From an uncultured bacterium (GTDB lineage: Bacteria; Bacillota; Clostridia; Oscillospirales; Ruminococcaceae): 64,000 nt of DNA. The notes under the pieces are model-generated. The model was not told the origin of the DNA and searched no databases. It worked only from the letters and a program-made list of their open reading frames with translations. Position 1 is the first letter of the stretch. Each line of letters opens with the position of its first letter. The stretch lies in assembly GCA_905214265.1 (NCBI GenBank), contig CAJMLQ010000001.1:1-64000 (forward strand). Reading direction: 5' to 3'. The translations under genes and the position numbers were made by a program. Shown here in pieces: positions 42,954-50,354 of this stretch.

Positions 42954-43928
42954 GTGACAATGGGGATGCAAAGGCTTCAGGAGGAAAACGAGCGGCTGAG
43001 CAGGCTGGCGGAAAGGGATTGGCTGACGGGCCTGTATAACCGCGGGGCCACAGAGGCAAAGATCAATCAATTCCTTCAAGAGAGAGGGCGAGGGCTCCTT
43101 TTTGTGCTGGACGTTGACAACTTTAAGCAGGTCAACGACCGGTACGGACACATCACGGGGGATGAGACCCTCCGGGAGATTGCGCGGGTCCTGAGCAGTA
43201 TGGCGTTTCGGGAGGACGTGATTGGGCGAGTCGGCGGCGACGAGTTTGTGATCTACATGCCGGTGGAGGAAAACGGCTCGTTCTTGGAGGAGCGGTGCCG
43301 CCAGCTTCGTAACCGGCTTTCGGAGATCCAGCCCGGTCGGGCGGCGTCCAGCCGTATTTCGGTGACAGTGAGCGGAAGCGCTTTCCAGCAGGGGGACGAT
43401 TACATTCAGCTTTTCGACCGGGCGGACCAGCATCTTTTGGAACGGAAGCGCCGGCGGAGACGGAACGGCGGAGAGGCATCCGATCAGCAGGGAATCGGGA
43501 CGGACGTCCGGCGGATCTGCGGCGAATTGAAGGAGCAGGTCCTGATAGCAGGTGCGTACTGCCAGGACTACGATACGTTTAAGAGTATTTTTCGATTTGT
43601 TGAACGTCGTCTGAGGCGTACCAACGGAAGCGCGTTTATCATCCTGTTTACGGTGATGGACCGGAACGGCGACTTTCCGCCGCTGGCGGAGCGGGAGCGG
43701 CAGATGGATGCGCTGCAGACCGTGATCCAGAGCTCTCTGCGGCTGGGGGATGTTTTCACCCAGTACACCAGCTGCCAGTATCTGGTGCTGGTTTCGGATT
43801 TGAAGCAGGATGATGCGGACATGGTGGCGGAACGGATCCGGAGTGCTTTTTACCGGGAGGCGGGAACCGGCGAGGAGCGTATTTTGCTGCATCACTGCTA
43901 CCCGATGTCGCCGGTGGAGGCAGGATAA
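42954..43928 (+). CDS. Cytoplasmic GGDEF-domain protein (probable diguanylate cyclase)
   Basis: A 324-residue protein starting at GTG 42954, with GGAGGAGG 10 bases upstream; the frame is open to 42840 but that part lies before the promoter. A short coiled start (MQRLQEENERLSRLAERDWL) leads to a GGDEF domain with DVDNFKQVNDRYGH and an intact RVGGDEFVIY. The position of the inhibitory-site Arg seems to be Phe (FRED before VIGRVGGDEF), so product inhibition may be lost. The last 120 residues (FIILFTVMDRNGD, FTQYTSCQYLVLV) look like a second, degenerate cyclase fold. No membrane segment, no EAL partner nearby. Confidence 0.85.
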   Translation: MTMGMQRLQEENERLSRLAERDWLTGLYNRGATEAKINQFLQERGRGLLFVLDVDNFKQVNDRYGHITGDETLREIARVLSSMAFREDVIGRVGGDEFVIYMPVEENGSFLEERCRQLRNRLSEIQPGRAASSRISVTVSGSAFQQGDDYIQLFDRADQHLLERKRRRRRNGGEASDQQGIGTDVRRICGELKEQVLIAGAYCQDYDTFKSIFRFVERRLRRTNGSAFIILFTVMDRNGDFPPLAERERQMDALQTVIQSSLRLGDVFTQYTSCQYLVLVSDLKQDDADMVAERIRSAFYREAGTGEERILLHHCYPMSPVEAG

Positions 43929-43943
43929 AATTAGCGGTCAAGA

Positions 43944-43974
43944 GCGCGGAGCTTGGAAAAGCTCCGCGTCTTTT
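43944..43974 (+). terminator. Terminator after the GGDEF gene
   Basis: GCGCGGAGCTT and AAGCTCCGCG enclose GGAA, followed by TCTTTT. It lies only 15 bases before the next start, so read-through could be regulated. Confidence 0.65.
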
Positions 43975-43988
43975 CTAGGAGGAATTTG

Positions 43989-45740
43989 ATGGAAGAACTG
44001 AGAAGCCAGAAAATGCGGCGGCTGGCGCCGGAAATGGATCCGCTGCGGCTGGGGACCGGCTGGACGGAGGAGGACCTGGCAAAGCCACAGATCCTGATAG
44101 AAAGCACTTCCGGCGACAGTCACCCCGGAAGCGTCCATTTGGGCCGTCTGACAGAGCAGGTACGGAAGGGGGTCGCGGCGGCGGGAGGATTCGGCGCCCG
44201 GTATTCCTGCACGGACATCTGTGACGGGGAAAGTCAGGGGACAGACGGCATCAATTACAGCCTAGCCAGCCGAGAAATGATCGCCAACATGATTGAGATC
44301 CACGCTAACGCAACCCCTTTTGACGGAGCAGTGTACCTGGCCAGCTGCGACAAAGGCCTCCCGGCGATGCTGATGGGAATGGCGCGGGTCAATATCCCCT
44401 CCATCGTTCTGCCCGGAGGAGTGATGAGCGCGGGACCGGAACTGTTGACCTTGGAGCAGCTGGGGAAATACAGCGCCTGCTTCCAGCGGGGGGAGATCAC
44501 TAAGGAGCGGCTGGATTGGGCCAAGCAGAACGCCTGCCCCGGCTGCGGTGCGTGCAGTTTCATCGGGACGGCGTCCACGATGCAGATTATGGCGGAGAGC
44601 TTGGGACTAGCCCTGCCGGGGACGGCGCTGCTCCCTGCTTCGGGTCCAGAACTGGAGGAGGCTGCCGTCCGCGTTGGAGAACAGGCCGTGGCGCTGGCCC
44701 GGAGCGGACTCCGCCCCGGGGATCTTGTGACCCGGGAGAGCTTTGAAAACGCCATCCTCGTCCACGCGGCGGTTTCCGGCAGCACAAACTGCCTGCTGCA
44801 CCTTCCGGCCATTGCCCATGAGTACGGGATCACCATCACCGGCGACGATTTTGACCGGTTGCACCGGGGGGCAAAGTACTTGCTGGACATCCGTCCGGCG
44901 GGACGTTGGCCCGCGGAGTTTTTCGGCTGTGCCGGAGGCGTGCCCGCTGTCATGGAGGAGATACGGGACTGTCTGCATCTGGACGCACGGACGGTTACCG
45001 GCCGGACTCTGGGGGAAAATCTGGACGAACTGAAGCGGAACGGCTACTATCAGCGCTGTCAGGAGCGTTTAGAGGCGGTCAATCGGCGGTGCGGTCTGTG
45101 CCTTTCCAGGGAGGATATCATCCGGCCAGCGGAGCGGCCTTTAGGATCCAGCGGAAGTATCGCGGTGCTGCGGGGGAATCTTGCGCCGGAGGGGGCGGTT
45201 ATCAAGCACACCGCCTGCCCGCCGGAAATGTTTGACGCGGTGCTGACGGCGCGGCCCTTTGACAGTGAAGAAGAGTGCTTGGATGCGGTGCTCAGCCATC
45301 GGGTGCGGAAAGGGGACGCGGTGTTCATCCGCTACGAGGGTCCAAAGGGCAGCGGAATGCCGGAGATGTTTTACACTTCTGAGGCCATCAGCAGCGACAG
45401 GGAGCTGGGGAGGAGCATCGCACTGATTACCGACGGGCGGTTCTCCGGAGCCTCTACCGGGCCGGTGATCGGGCATTGCAGCCCCGAGGCGGCTGCGGGC
45501 GGGCCCATTGCATTGGTGGAGGAAGGGGATCTCATCGAGCTGAGCGTGGAAAAACGGCTGCTGGCCATTGTGGGCGTTAAGGGGGAGAGAAAATCTCCAG
45601 AGGAAATGGAGGAGATTTTAGCGGAACGGCGCTCCCGCTGGCGTCCCCGTCCGCCGCGCTATCAGAACGGCGTTCTGCGCCTTTTCAGCGAGCTGGCGGC
45701 CAGTCCCATGAAGGGGGCCTACCTGGATTTCAGAAAATAA
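43989..45740 (+). CDS. IlvD/Edd-family dehydratase, probably a sugar-acid dehydratase
   Basis: A 583-residue dehydratase of the dihydroxy-acid/6-phosphogluconate dehydratase family. Visible marks are CDGESQGTDG near residue 80, ASCDKGLPAMLMGMARVNIP near 110, CPGCGACSFIGTAS near 180 and TDGRFSGASTG near 488. The position that carries the first Fe-S cysteine in true IlvD (PCNxHL) reads PGSVHL here. CDGxSQGT and CDKGLPAM are closer to the YagF/YjhG xylonate dehydratase branch. No other branched-chain amino acid gene is near, so a sugar-acid substrate is the better inference. ATG 43989 follows AGGAGG. Confidence 0.75.
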   Translation: MEELRSQKMRRLAPEMDPLRLGTGWTEEDLAKPQILIESTSGDSHPGSVHLGRLTEQVRKGVAAAGGFGARYSCTDICDGESQGTDGINYSLASREMIANMIEIHANATPFDGAVYLASCDKGLPAMLMGMARVNIPSIVLPGGVMSAGPELLTLEQLGKYSACFQRGEITKERLDWAKQNACPGCGACSFIGTASTMQIMAESLGLALPGTALLPASGPELEEAAVRVGEQAVALARSGLRPGDLVTRESFENAILVHAAVSGSTNCLLHLPAIAHEYGITITGDDFDRLHRGAKYLLDIRPAGRWPAEFFGCAGGVPAVMEEIRDCLHLDARTVTGRTLGENLDELKRNGYYQRCQERLEAVNRRCGLCLSREDIIRPAERPLGSSGSIAVLRGNLAPEGAVIKHTACPPEMFDAVLTARPFDSEEECLDAVLSHRVRKGDAVFIRYEGPKGSGMPEMFYTSEAISSDRELGRSIALITDGRFSGASTGPVIGHCSPEAAAGGPIALVEEGDLIELSVEKRLLAIVGVKGERKSPEEMEEILAERRSRWRPRPPRYQNGVLRLFSELAASPMKGAYLDFRK

Positions 45741-45773
45741 GGCAAAATGCAGACAAGAAAAAGCCATCGAAAA

Positions 45774-45870
45774 AAGGAAGTTTTCGCCCACCTTTTTTAA
45801 AAGGCGGAGGGGGTGGAAAGGGCAGCGTCCTTCTTCGCGCTCCGCAGAGCGCGAAAACTTATCTTTTGTG
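45774..45870. repeat. Intergenic repeat element, copy 1
   Basis: An inverted-repeat unit with outer arms AAGTTTTCGC (45778-45787) and GCGAAAACTT (45851-45860), an inner CACCTTTTTT/AAAAGG hairpin and the block CCGCAGAGCGCGAAAACTT. A related copy is at 58645-58740. Confidence 0.55.
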
Positions 45871-46070
45871 GTCCGGCCGCAATTAAAACAAAAAAGGCGG
45901 CTCGCAAGCCGCCTGCGGATATTCCCCTGCTCGGATTTTGCATTCAAAATCCGAGCTTGCAGCCCCAAAACGCTCTTGGGGCCAATTTGTATAATCTGTT
46001 GATAAGAATCCCTTTTTTCGACAAGCTAAGCCGTCCGCTTTCAGCGGACGGCTTTTTTGCGTAGATGAAA
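45871..46070. other. Hairpin-rich intergenic region
   Basis: No gene is supported. It holds three stable hairpins in series before the terminator at 46028: GGCGGCT-CGCA-AGCCGCC (45897-45914) with an A-run on its left, so a minus-strand terminator; CTCGGATTTTG-CATT-CAAAATCCGAG (about 45930-45955); and GCCCCAA...TTGGGGC (45962-45982). Confidence 0.6.
46028..46057 (+). terminator. Terminator before the fusion gene (plus-strand orientation)
   Basis: AAGCCGTCCGCT-TTC-AGCGGACGGCTT followed by TTTT. The T-run is on the plus strand, so it blocks transcription from the dehydratase side; its effect on the minus-strand gene ending at 46071 is weaker. Confidence 0.7.
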
Positions 46071-48602
46071 TTAAGCGGTTTCAATGCTGGCGGCGGCCTC
46101 AAGGCTCAGTTTCTGCACGGCGGCCTCCCGCATTTTGTATTTGAGGATCTTTCCGGCGGCATTCATCGGGAAGCCCTCCACAAAGTCCACGTAACGGGGA
46201 GTTTTGTGTTTGGCCATGTGGGTGGCGACGTATTCCTTCAGCTCTTCCTCGGTCATGGTTTCGCCGGGCTTCAAAATAACGCAGGCCATGATTTCCTCGC
46301 CGTACTGTTTGTCGGGGACGCCGATGACCTGGACGTCGGAGACCTTCGGATGGGTATAGATGAAATCCTCGATTTCCTTGGGGTAGATATTTTCACCGCC
46401 GCGGATGATCATGTCCTTGATACGGCCGGTGACTTTATAATTCCCGTCGGGGAGGCGGCGGAGCATATCCCCGGAATGGAGCCAGCCGTCCTTGTCAATG
46501 GCGGCGGCAGTGGCGCTGGGCATTTTGTAGTAGCCCTTCATGATGTTGTAGCCCCGGGCGCAAAATTCGCCGTCCACGTTGTCCGGGAGTTCCTCTCCGG
46601 TCTCAGGATCGACGATTTTGCACTCTACCCCGAAAATGGGGCTGCCCACAGTGTTGACACGGGTCTCAATGGAGTCAGTGATTTTACTCATGGTGGTGGC
46701 AGGGGAGGCCTCGGTCTGGCCGTAGGTGATGCAGATCTCGGTCATGTGCATCTTTTCAATAACGTCCTGCATGACCTTGACCGGGCAGGGCGATCCGGCC
46801 ATAATGCCGGTGCGCATGTAGCTGAAATCGGTCTTTTCGAAATCCTCGTGGCCCAGCATGGCAATAAACATGGTGGGGACGCCGTGAAAGGCAGTGATCT
46901 TTTCCCGGTTGATGCAGTCCAAGCCTTTTTTGGGGGAGAACGCCGGGATGGGAGACATGGTGACGCCATGGGTCATGGAAGCGGTCATGGCCAAAACCAT
47001 GCCGAAACAGTGGAACATCGGCACCTGGATCATCATCCGGTCGGCAGTGGAGAGGTCCATGCAGTCACCGATCGCCTTGCCGTTATTGACGACGTTATAA
47101 TGGGTCAGCATGACTCCTTTTGGGAAACCGGTGGTGCCGGAGGTGTACTGCATATTGCAGACGTCGTGCTTGCTGACAGCTGCAGCGCGGCGGTAAACCT
47201 CTTCCAGCGGCACCTTGGAGGCCAGCTCCAGGCTTTCCTGCCAGGTGTAGCAGCCGGGCTGCTCCGAGTCCACGGTGATGATGTTGCGGAGGAAGGGGAG
47301 CTTGCGGATATAGAGGGGATCGCCTTTTTTAGCGGTGGCCAGTTCGGGGCAGAGCTCCTTCATAATGGCCACGTAGTCGGAATCCTTGTAACCATCGATC
47401 ATGACCAGGGTATGGGTGTCCGATTGACGGAGCAGATATTCGGCTTCGTGGATTTTATAAGCGGTGTTAACCGTCACCAGGACCGCGCCGATTTTGGTAG
47501 TGGCCCAGAAGGTGATGTACCATTGGGGAATGTTGGTCGCCCAGATCGCCACGTGATCGCCGGGCTTGACGCCCATGGCGATGAGGGACCGGGCGAAGGT
47601 GTCCACATCATCGCGGAACTCCGTATAGGTGCGGGTGTAGTCCAGGGTGGTGTAGCGGAAGGCATACTGGTTGGGAAACTCCTCCACCATTCGGTCCAGG
47701 ACCTGGGGAAAGGTCAGGTCGATGAGGGTTTCCTTGGGCCAGACGTACTTGCCGGTACCGGCGCGGTTGTCCTGCAGACGGCCGGTGGAACGGGTTTTGC
47801 CCAAGTACTGGTTCATAAAGTTGGCAAAGTGCGGAAAAACAATGCCTGCGTCGCTCAGGTCCGGGGCGTACTGCTTGAGCCATTCCAGGGAGACGTAGCC
47901 CTCATAATTAATGGAATTCAGGGTGCGGATAATGTCGTCCATGGGAAGGTCACCCTCACCCATGAGGCGGTAGCAGACCTTGCCGCCGTCCATGACCGAG
48001 TCCTTCACATGGGTGTATTTGATATAAGCGCCCAGGTTTGTGACGGTCTGCTCCGGGGACTCTCCCGCGAAGCGGTAAGGATGGTGGACGTCCCAAAGGG
48101 CAGCTACATTATCGCTTCGGACCTGATTTAAAAGGTCCCGGAGCCGGGCAGTGTTGGCGTAAACGCCGTTGGTTTCCACCAAAAGGGTGACACCCGCCTT
48201 TTCTGCAAAGGGAACCAGGGCCTTCAGACCGTCCAGCACTACGGCGTCGTCCACTTCTCCCTCCGGAGCAGCGGTCAGGTCGCCGAGGATGCGAATGTAG
48301 GGGGTCCCCAGCTTGGACGCCAGGTCGATATACTCCCGGATCTCCCGGAGCGTTTCCTCACGGCGGTCCCCAAATTTCAGCGCGCGGCCGGTGGAAAGAC
48401 AGGGAATCTCCAGATGCTGCTTCGCCAGCATAGCGATGGTCGCCGGAAGATTTTCCTCCTGGAAGGGACGCGCGTGGACCGAGAAGATATCATTCCCCAG
48501 CCCGCGCAGTTCGATGCCGGAAAAGCCAAAATCCTTGGCCATAGAATAAATGTCCTTCCAGTCGAAATCTGGACAGCCGAGAGTTGAAAATGCCAGTTTC
48601 AT
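46071..48602 (-). CDS. Fusion of a sugar phosphate isomerase/epimerase-like TIM barrel with an acyl-CoA synthetase
   Basis: An 843-residue two-enzyme protein. Residues 1-270 are a xylose-isomerase-like TIM barrel (KLAFSTLGCPDFDWKDI, GTPYIRILGDL, VETNGVYANT, ALWDVHHPY, YVSLEWLKQY) with Glu, Asp and His in metal-ligand positions. Residues about 300-840 are a complete AMP-forming acyl-CoA synthetase: the phosphate loop YTSGTTGFPKGV near 468, YGQTEASP near 605, HSGDMLRRLPDGNYKVTGR near 705 and the acyl-adenylate Lys in NAAGKILKYKM near 820. The frame is continuous across the junction, with no internal stop. I set the start at ATG 48602 behind GGAGG. A T-box leader lies directly upstream. Substrates are unknown. 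Confidence 0.88.
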   Translation of the reverse strand: MKLAFSTLGCPDFDWKDIYSMAKDFGFSGIELRGLGNDIFSVHARPFQEENLPATIAMLAKQHLEIPCLSTGRALKFGDRREETLREIREYIDLASKLGTPYIRILGDLTAAPEGEVDDAVVLDGLKALVPFAEKAGVTLLVETNGVYANTARLRDLLNQVRSDNVAALWDVHHPYRFAGESPEQTVTNLGAYIKYTHVKDSVMDGGKVCYRLMGEGDLPMDDIIRTLNSINYEGYVSLEWLKQYAPDLSDAGIVFPHFANFMNQYLGKTRSTGRLQDNRAGTGKYVWPKETLIDLTFPQVLDRMVEEFPNQYAFRYTTLDYTRTYTEFRDDVDTFARSLIAMGVKPGDHVAIWATNIPQWYITFWATTKIGAVLVTVNTAYKIHEAEYLLRQSDTHTLVMIDGYKDSDYVAIMKELCPELATAKKGDPLYIRKLPFLRNIITVDSEQPGCYTWQESLELASKVPLEEVYRRAAAVSKHDVCNMQYTSGTTGFPKGVMLTHYNVVNNGKAIGDCMDLSTADRMMIQVPMFHCFGMVLAMTASMTHGVTMSPIPAFSPKKGLDCINREKITAFHGVPTMFIAMLGHEDFEKTDFSYMRTGIMAGSPCPVKVMQDVIEKMHMTEICITYGQTEASPATTMSKITDSIETRVNTVGSPIFGVECKIVDPETGEELPDNVDGEFCARGYNIMKGYYKMPSATAAAIDKDGWLHSGDMLRRLPDGNYKVTGRIKDMIIRGGENIYPKEIEDFIYTHPKVSDVQVIGVPDKQYGEEIMACVILKPGETMTEEELKEYVATHMAKHKTPRYVDFVEGFPMNAAGKILKYKMREAAVQKLSLEAAASIETA

Positions 48603-48619
48603 TTTGCGATTCCTCCAAA

Positions 48620-48897
48620 TATATGGGCTTTTCTGCAACGAAAAGCGCCCTCGTCTCCTGTCTCCAAGAGACGAAAGCGCAAGCTTCCGCGGTACCACTC
48701 CTGTTGGCACAGTACTGTGCCCAACTCATCTCCTTGATAACGGGAGAAAGCCCGAACCAGCTTAATCGGCAATGCCTTTCAGCCGTCTGCTCCAGGGTGA
48801 GCGCACAATCTCTGCTATGCCGCCTCGCAGCATCCGGCGGCTCTCTGAAATAGCGGTAGACTGTTTGAAGTCCCTTTCGTCGCATTTTTGTGAATTT
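48620..48897 (-). promoter_or_regulatory. T-box leader (tRNA-sensing), specifier possibly CUC/Leu
   Basis: Read on the minus strand the leader shows AGAGAGCCGCC with a Stem I apical hairpin to GGCGGC, a CCCGTTATCAAGGAG Stem III-type segment, and the T-box core GAGTGGTACCGCGG (about 48684-48697). A terminator follows: GCGCTTTCGTCTC paired with GAGACGAGGGCGC, then TTTT. On the 3' side of Stem I the string GCGCTCACCCTGGAGC places CTC before ACC, consistent with a leucine specifier, but this needs a folded model. Uncharged tRNA would favour antitermination and expression of the fusion gene. Confidence 0.9.
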
Positions 48898-48904
48898 TTT
48901 TTTG

Positions 48905-48933
48905 ATTATACCATATATAATTCGATTTGTAAA
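48905..48933 (-). promoter_or_regulatory. Promoter of the T-box transcript
   Basis: Minus strand: TTTACA (48928-48933), 17-base spacer, TATAAT (48905-48910). Confidence 0.75.
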
Positions 48934-49044
48934 GGTCTTTTCGAAATTAATTCTTAAAAAATCGGATAAAAAACATTTTTTGCCATTTGGTATGCCTCCC
49001 ATTCAAATACAAAGATTTTTTCATTGATTTTGACAAGAGCACAG

Positions 49045-49073
49045 TTGACAAATTTTTTACGTGCCGATATGAT
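49045..49073 (+). promoter_or_regulatory. Promoter of the yesN-like gene
   Basis: TTGACA (49045-49050), 17-base spacer, TATGAT (49068-49073), about 50 bases before the start codon. Confidence 0.7.
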
Positions 49074-49121
49074 AGAAGAAGAACGGTCAAACAAAACTAC
49101 AGCGTCAGGGGGAGACGGCTT

Positions 49122-50354
49122 ATGTATCGGGTGCTCATTGCAGAAGACGAGGCGCTGGTCCGGATGGGGCTGAAAACCATGCCGGATTGGGGAAAGCTGG
49201 ACATGCAGGTGGTAGGGGACGCAGCGGACGGCCGAGAGGCCTGCGCAATGTACCAGGAGCTGCGGCCGGACATCCTGATCACTGACATCCGGATGCCTGG
49301 CATGGACGGAATCGAACTGATCCGGAAAATCCGCGCGTCGGATTCCCGGATTAAGATCATCATTCTTTCCTGTCTGGACGAGTTCCGGCTAGTGCAGCAG
49401 GCCATGGAGCTGGGGGTTTCCAGCTATATCCTCAAGCTGACGGCCGGGATTGCCGAGATCGAGCAGACGGTCCGGAACGTTAAGGCTGTGCTGGATGAAG
49501 AAGCCCGGGCCGCTGCCCCACTGGAATGGCTGAATCTAGCCCTTGTCCGGGAACAGGTGCTGGAAAATTATCTGTTTGATCAGACCCTTCCGGCGGCAGA
49601 TTTTGAAAGCTGTGCCCGGCAGCTCCCGCTGCGGCTGGCACCGGAGAATCTGCGGGCTGTTATGCTCCGGCTTCCCAACGGCAATTGGCTGTCCCAATGC
49701 CGTCAGGAACAGTCCGGAAGGCCGCTGCGCCGGTTTGTGCTGGACCTGCTGGGACAGGTGCTGGCGCGGTTCCCCACCGGCGAATGCTGCGGTGATTCCC
49801 AGTCGGGTTACTGCTTGCTTCTGAGCTTTCCGGAGTTGAGCCCGGCAGAGGCAGAGCGCCAGACTGGGGAAGTGCTTGAGGCTGTGCGGGAGGCCTTTCT
49901 GAAGTCTTTGGGAGCCGAACCGGTTTTTGGGATCAGTTCCTTGGGCAGCAGATTTGACGAACTTCCTGGCCTTCAGAGAGAGGCGTGGGAGTTGCTTCGG
50001 GAGGGAGAAGGCTCTGTGGATGTGCAGCCCAAGGTCGCGGAAGCGGTACGTTACCTGCAGGAGCACTACGCTGAAAATATTTCCCTTCAGTCGGTGGCCG
50101 ACCGCCTAAACGTGACGCCCAACTATCTCGGCCACCTTTTTGTCCGGTTTTTGGAGAGGCCGTTCACCGATTTCCTGGGCGAGATCCGGGTGGAGGCCGC
50201 GAAAAGGCTTCTGGCGGATCCCGCCCGCAAAATCTATGAAGTAGCGGAGGCTGTGGGGATCTTCAATCCTTCCTATTTCATCCGGGTCTTCAAAAAACAT
50301 ACCGGTATGACGCCTAACGAATATCGGAGCGGAGGCGGGTATGAGACAAAGTAA
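49122..50354 (+). CDS. YesN-type response regulator with AraC DNA-binding domain
   Basis: A 410-residue regulator. The receiver (VLIAEDEALVRMGLKTMPDW, phospho-Asp in LITDIRMPGMDGIEL near residue 55, Lys in ILKLTAG near 105) is followed by a linker of about 180 residues and a complete AraC domain (ISLQSVADRLNVTPNYLGHL and IYEVAEAVGIFNPSYFIRVF). This is the YesN architecture. In that family the regulator controls an adjacent oligosaccharide ABC importer. ATG 49122 follows GGGGGAG; upstream codons in frame precede the promoter. Overlaps the kinase gene by 14 bases. Confidence 0.93.
   Translation: MYRVLIAEDEALVRMGLKTMPDWGKLDMQVVGDAADGREACAMYQELRPDILITDIRMPGMDGIELIRKIRASDSRIKIIILSCLDEFRLVQQAMELGVSSYILKLTAGIAEIEQTVRNVKAVLDEEARAAAPLEWLNLALVREQVLENYLFDQTLPAADFESCARQLPLRLAPENLRAVMLRLPNGNWLSQCRQEQSGRPLRRFVLDLLGQVLARFPTGECCGDSQSGYCLLLSFPELSPAEAERQTGEVLEAVREAFLKSLGAEPVFGISSLGSRFDELPGLQREAWELLREGEGSVDVQPKVAEAVRYLQEHYAENISLQSVADRLNVTPNYLGHLFVRFLERPFTDFLGEIRVEAAKRLLADPARKIYEVAEAVGIFNPSYFIRVFKKHTGMTPNEYRSGGGYETK

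Noticed and set aside
43989..45740. Annotation as IlvD of branched-chain amino acid synthesis
   Set aside because: One Fe-S cysteine position is lost, the motifs are nearer to sugar-acid dehydratases, and no ilv or leu gene is adjacent.
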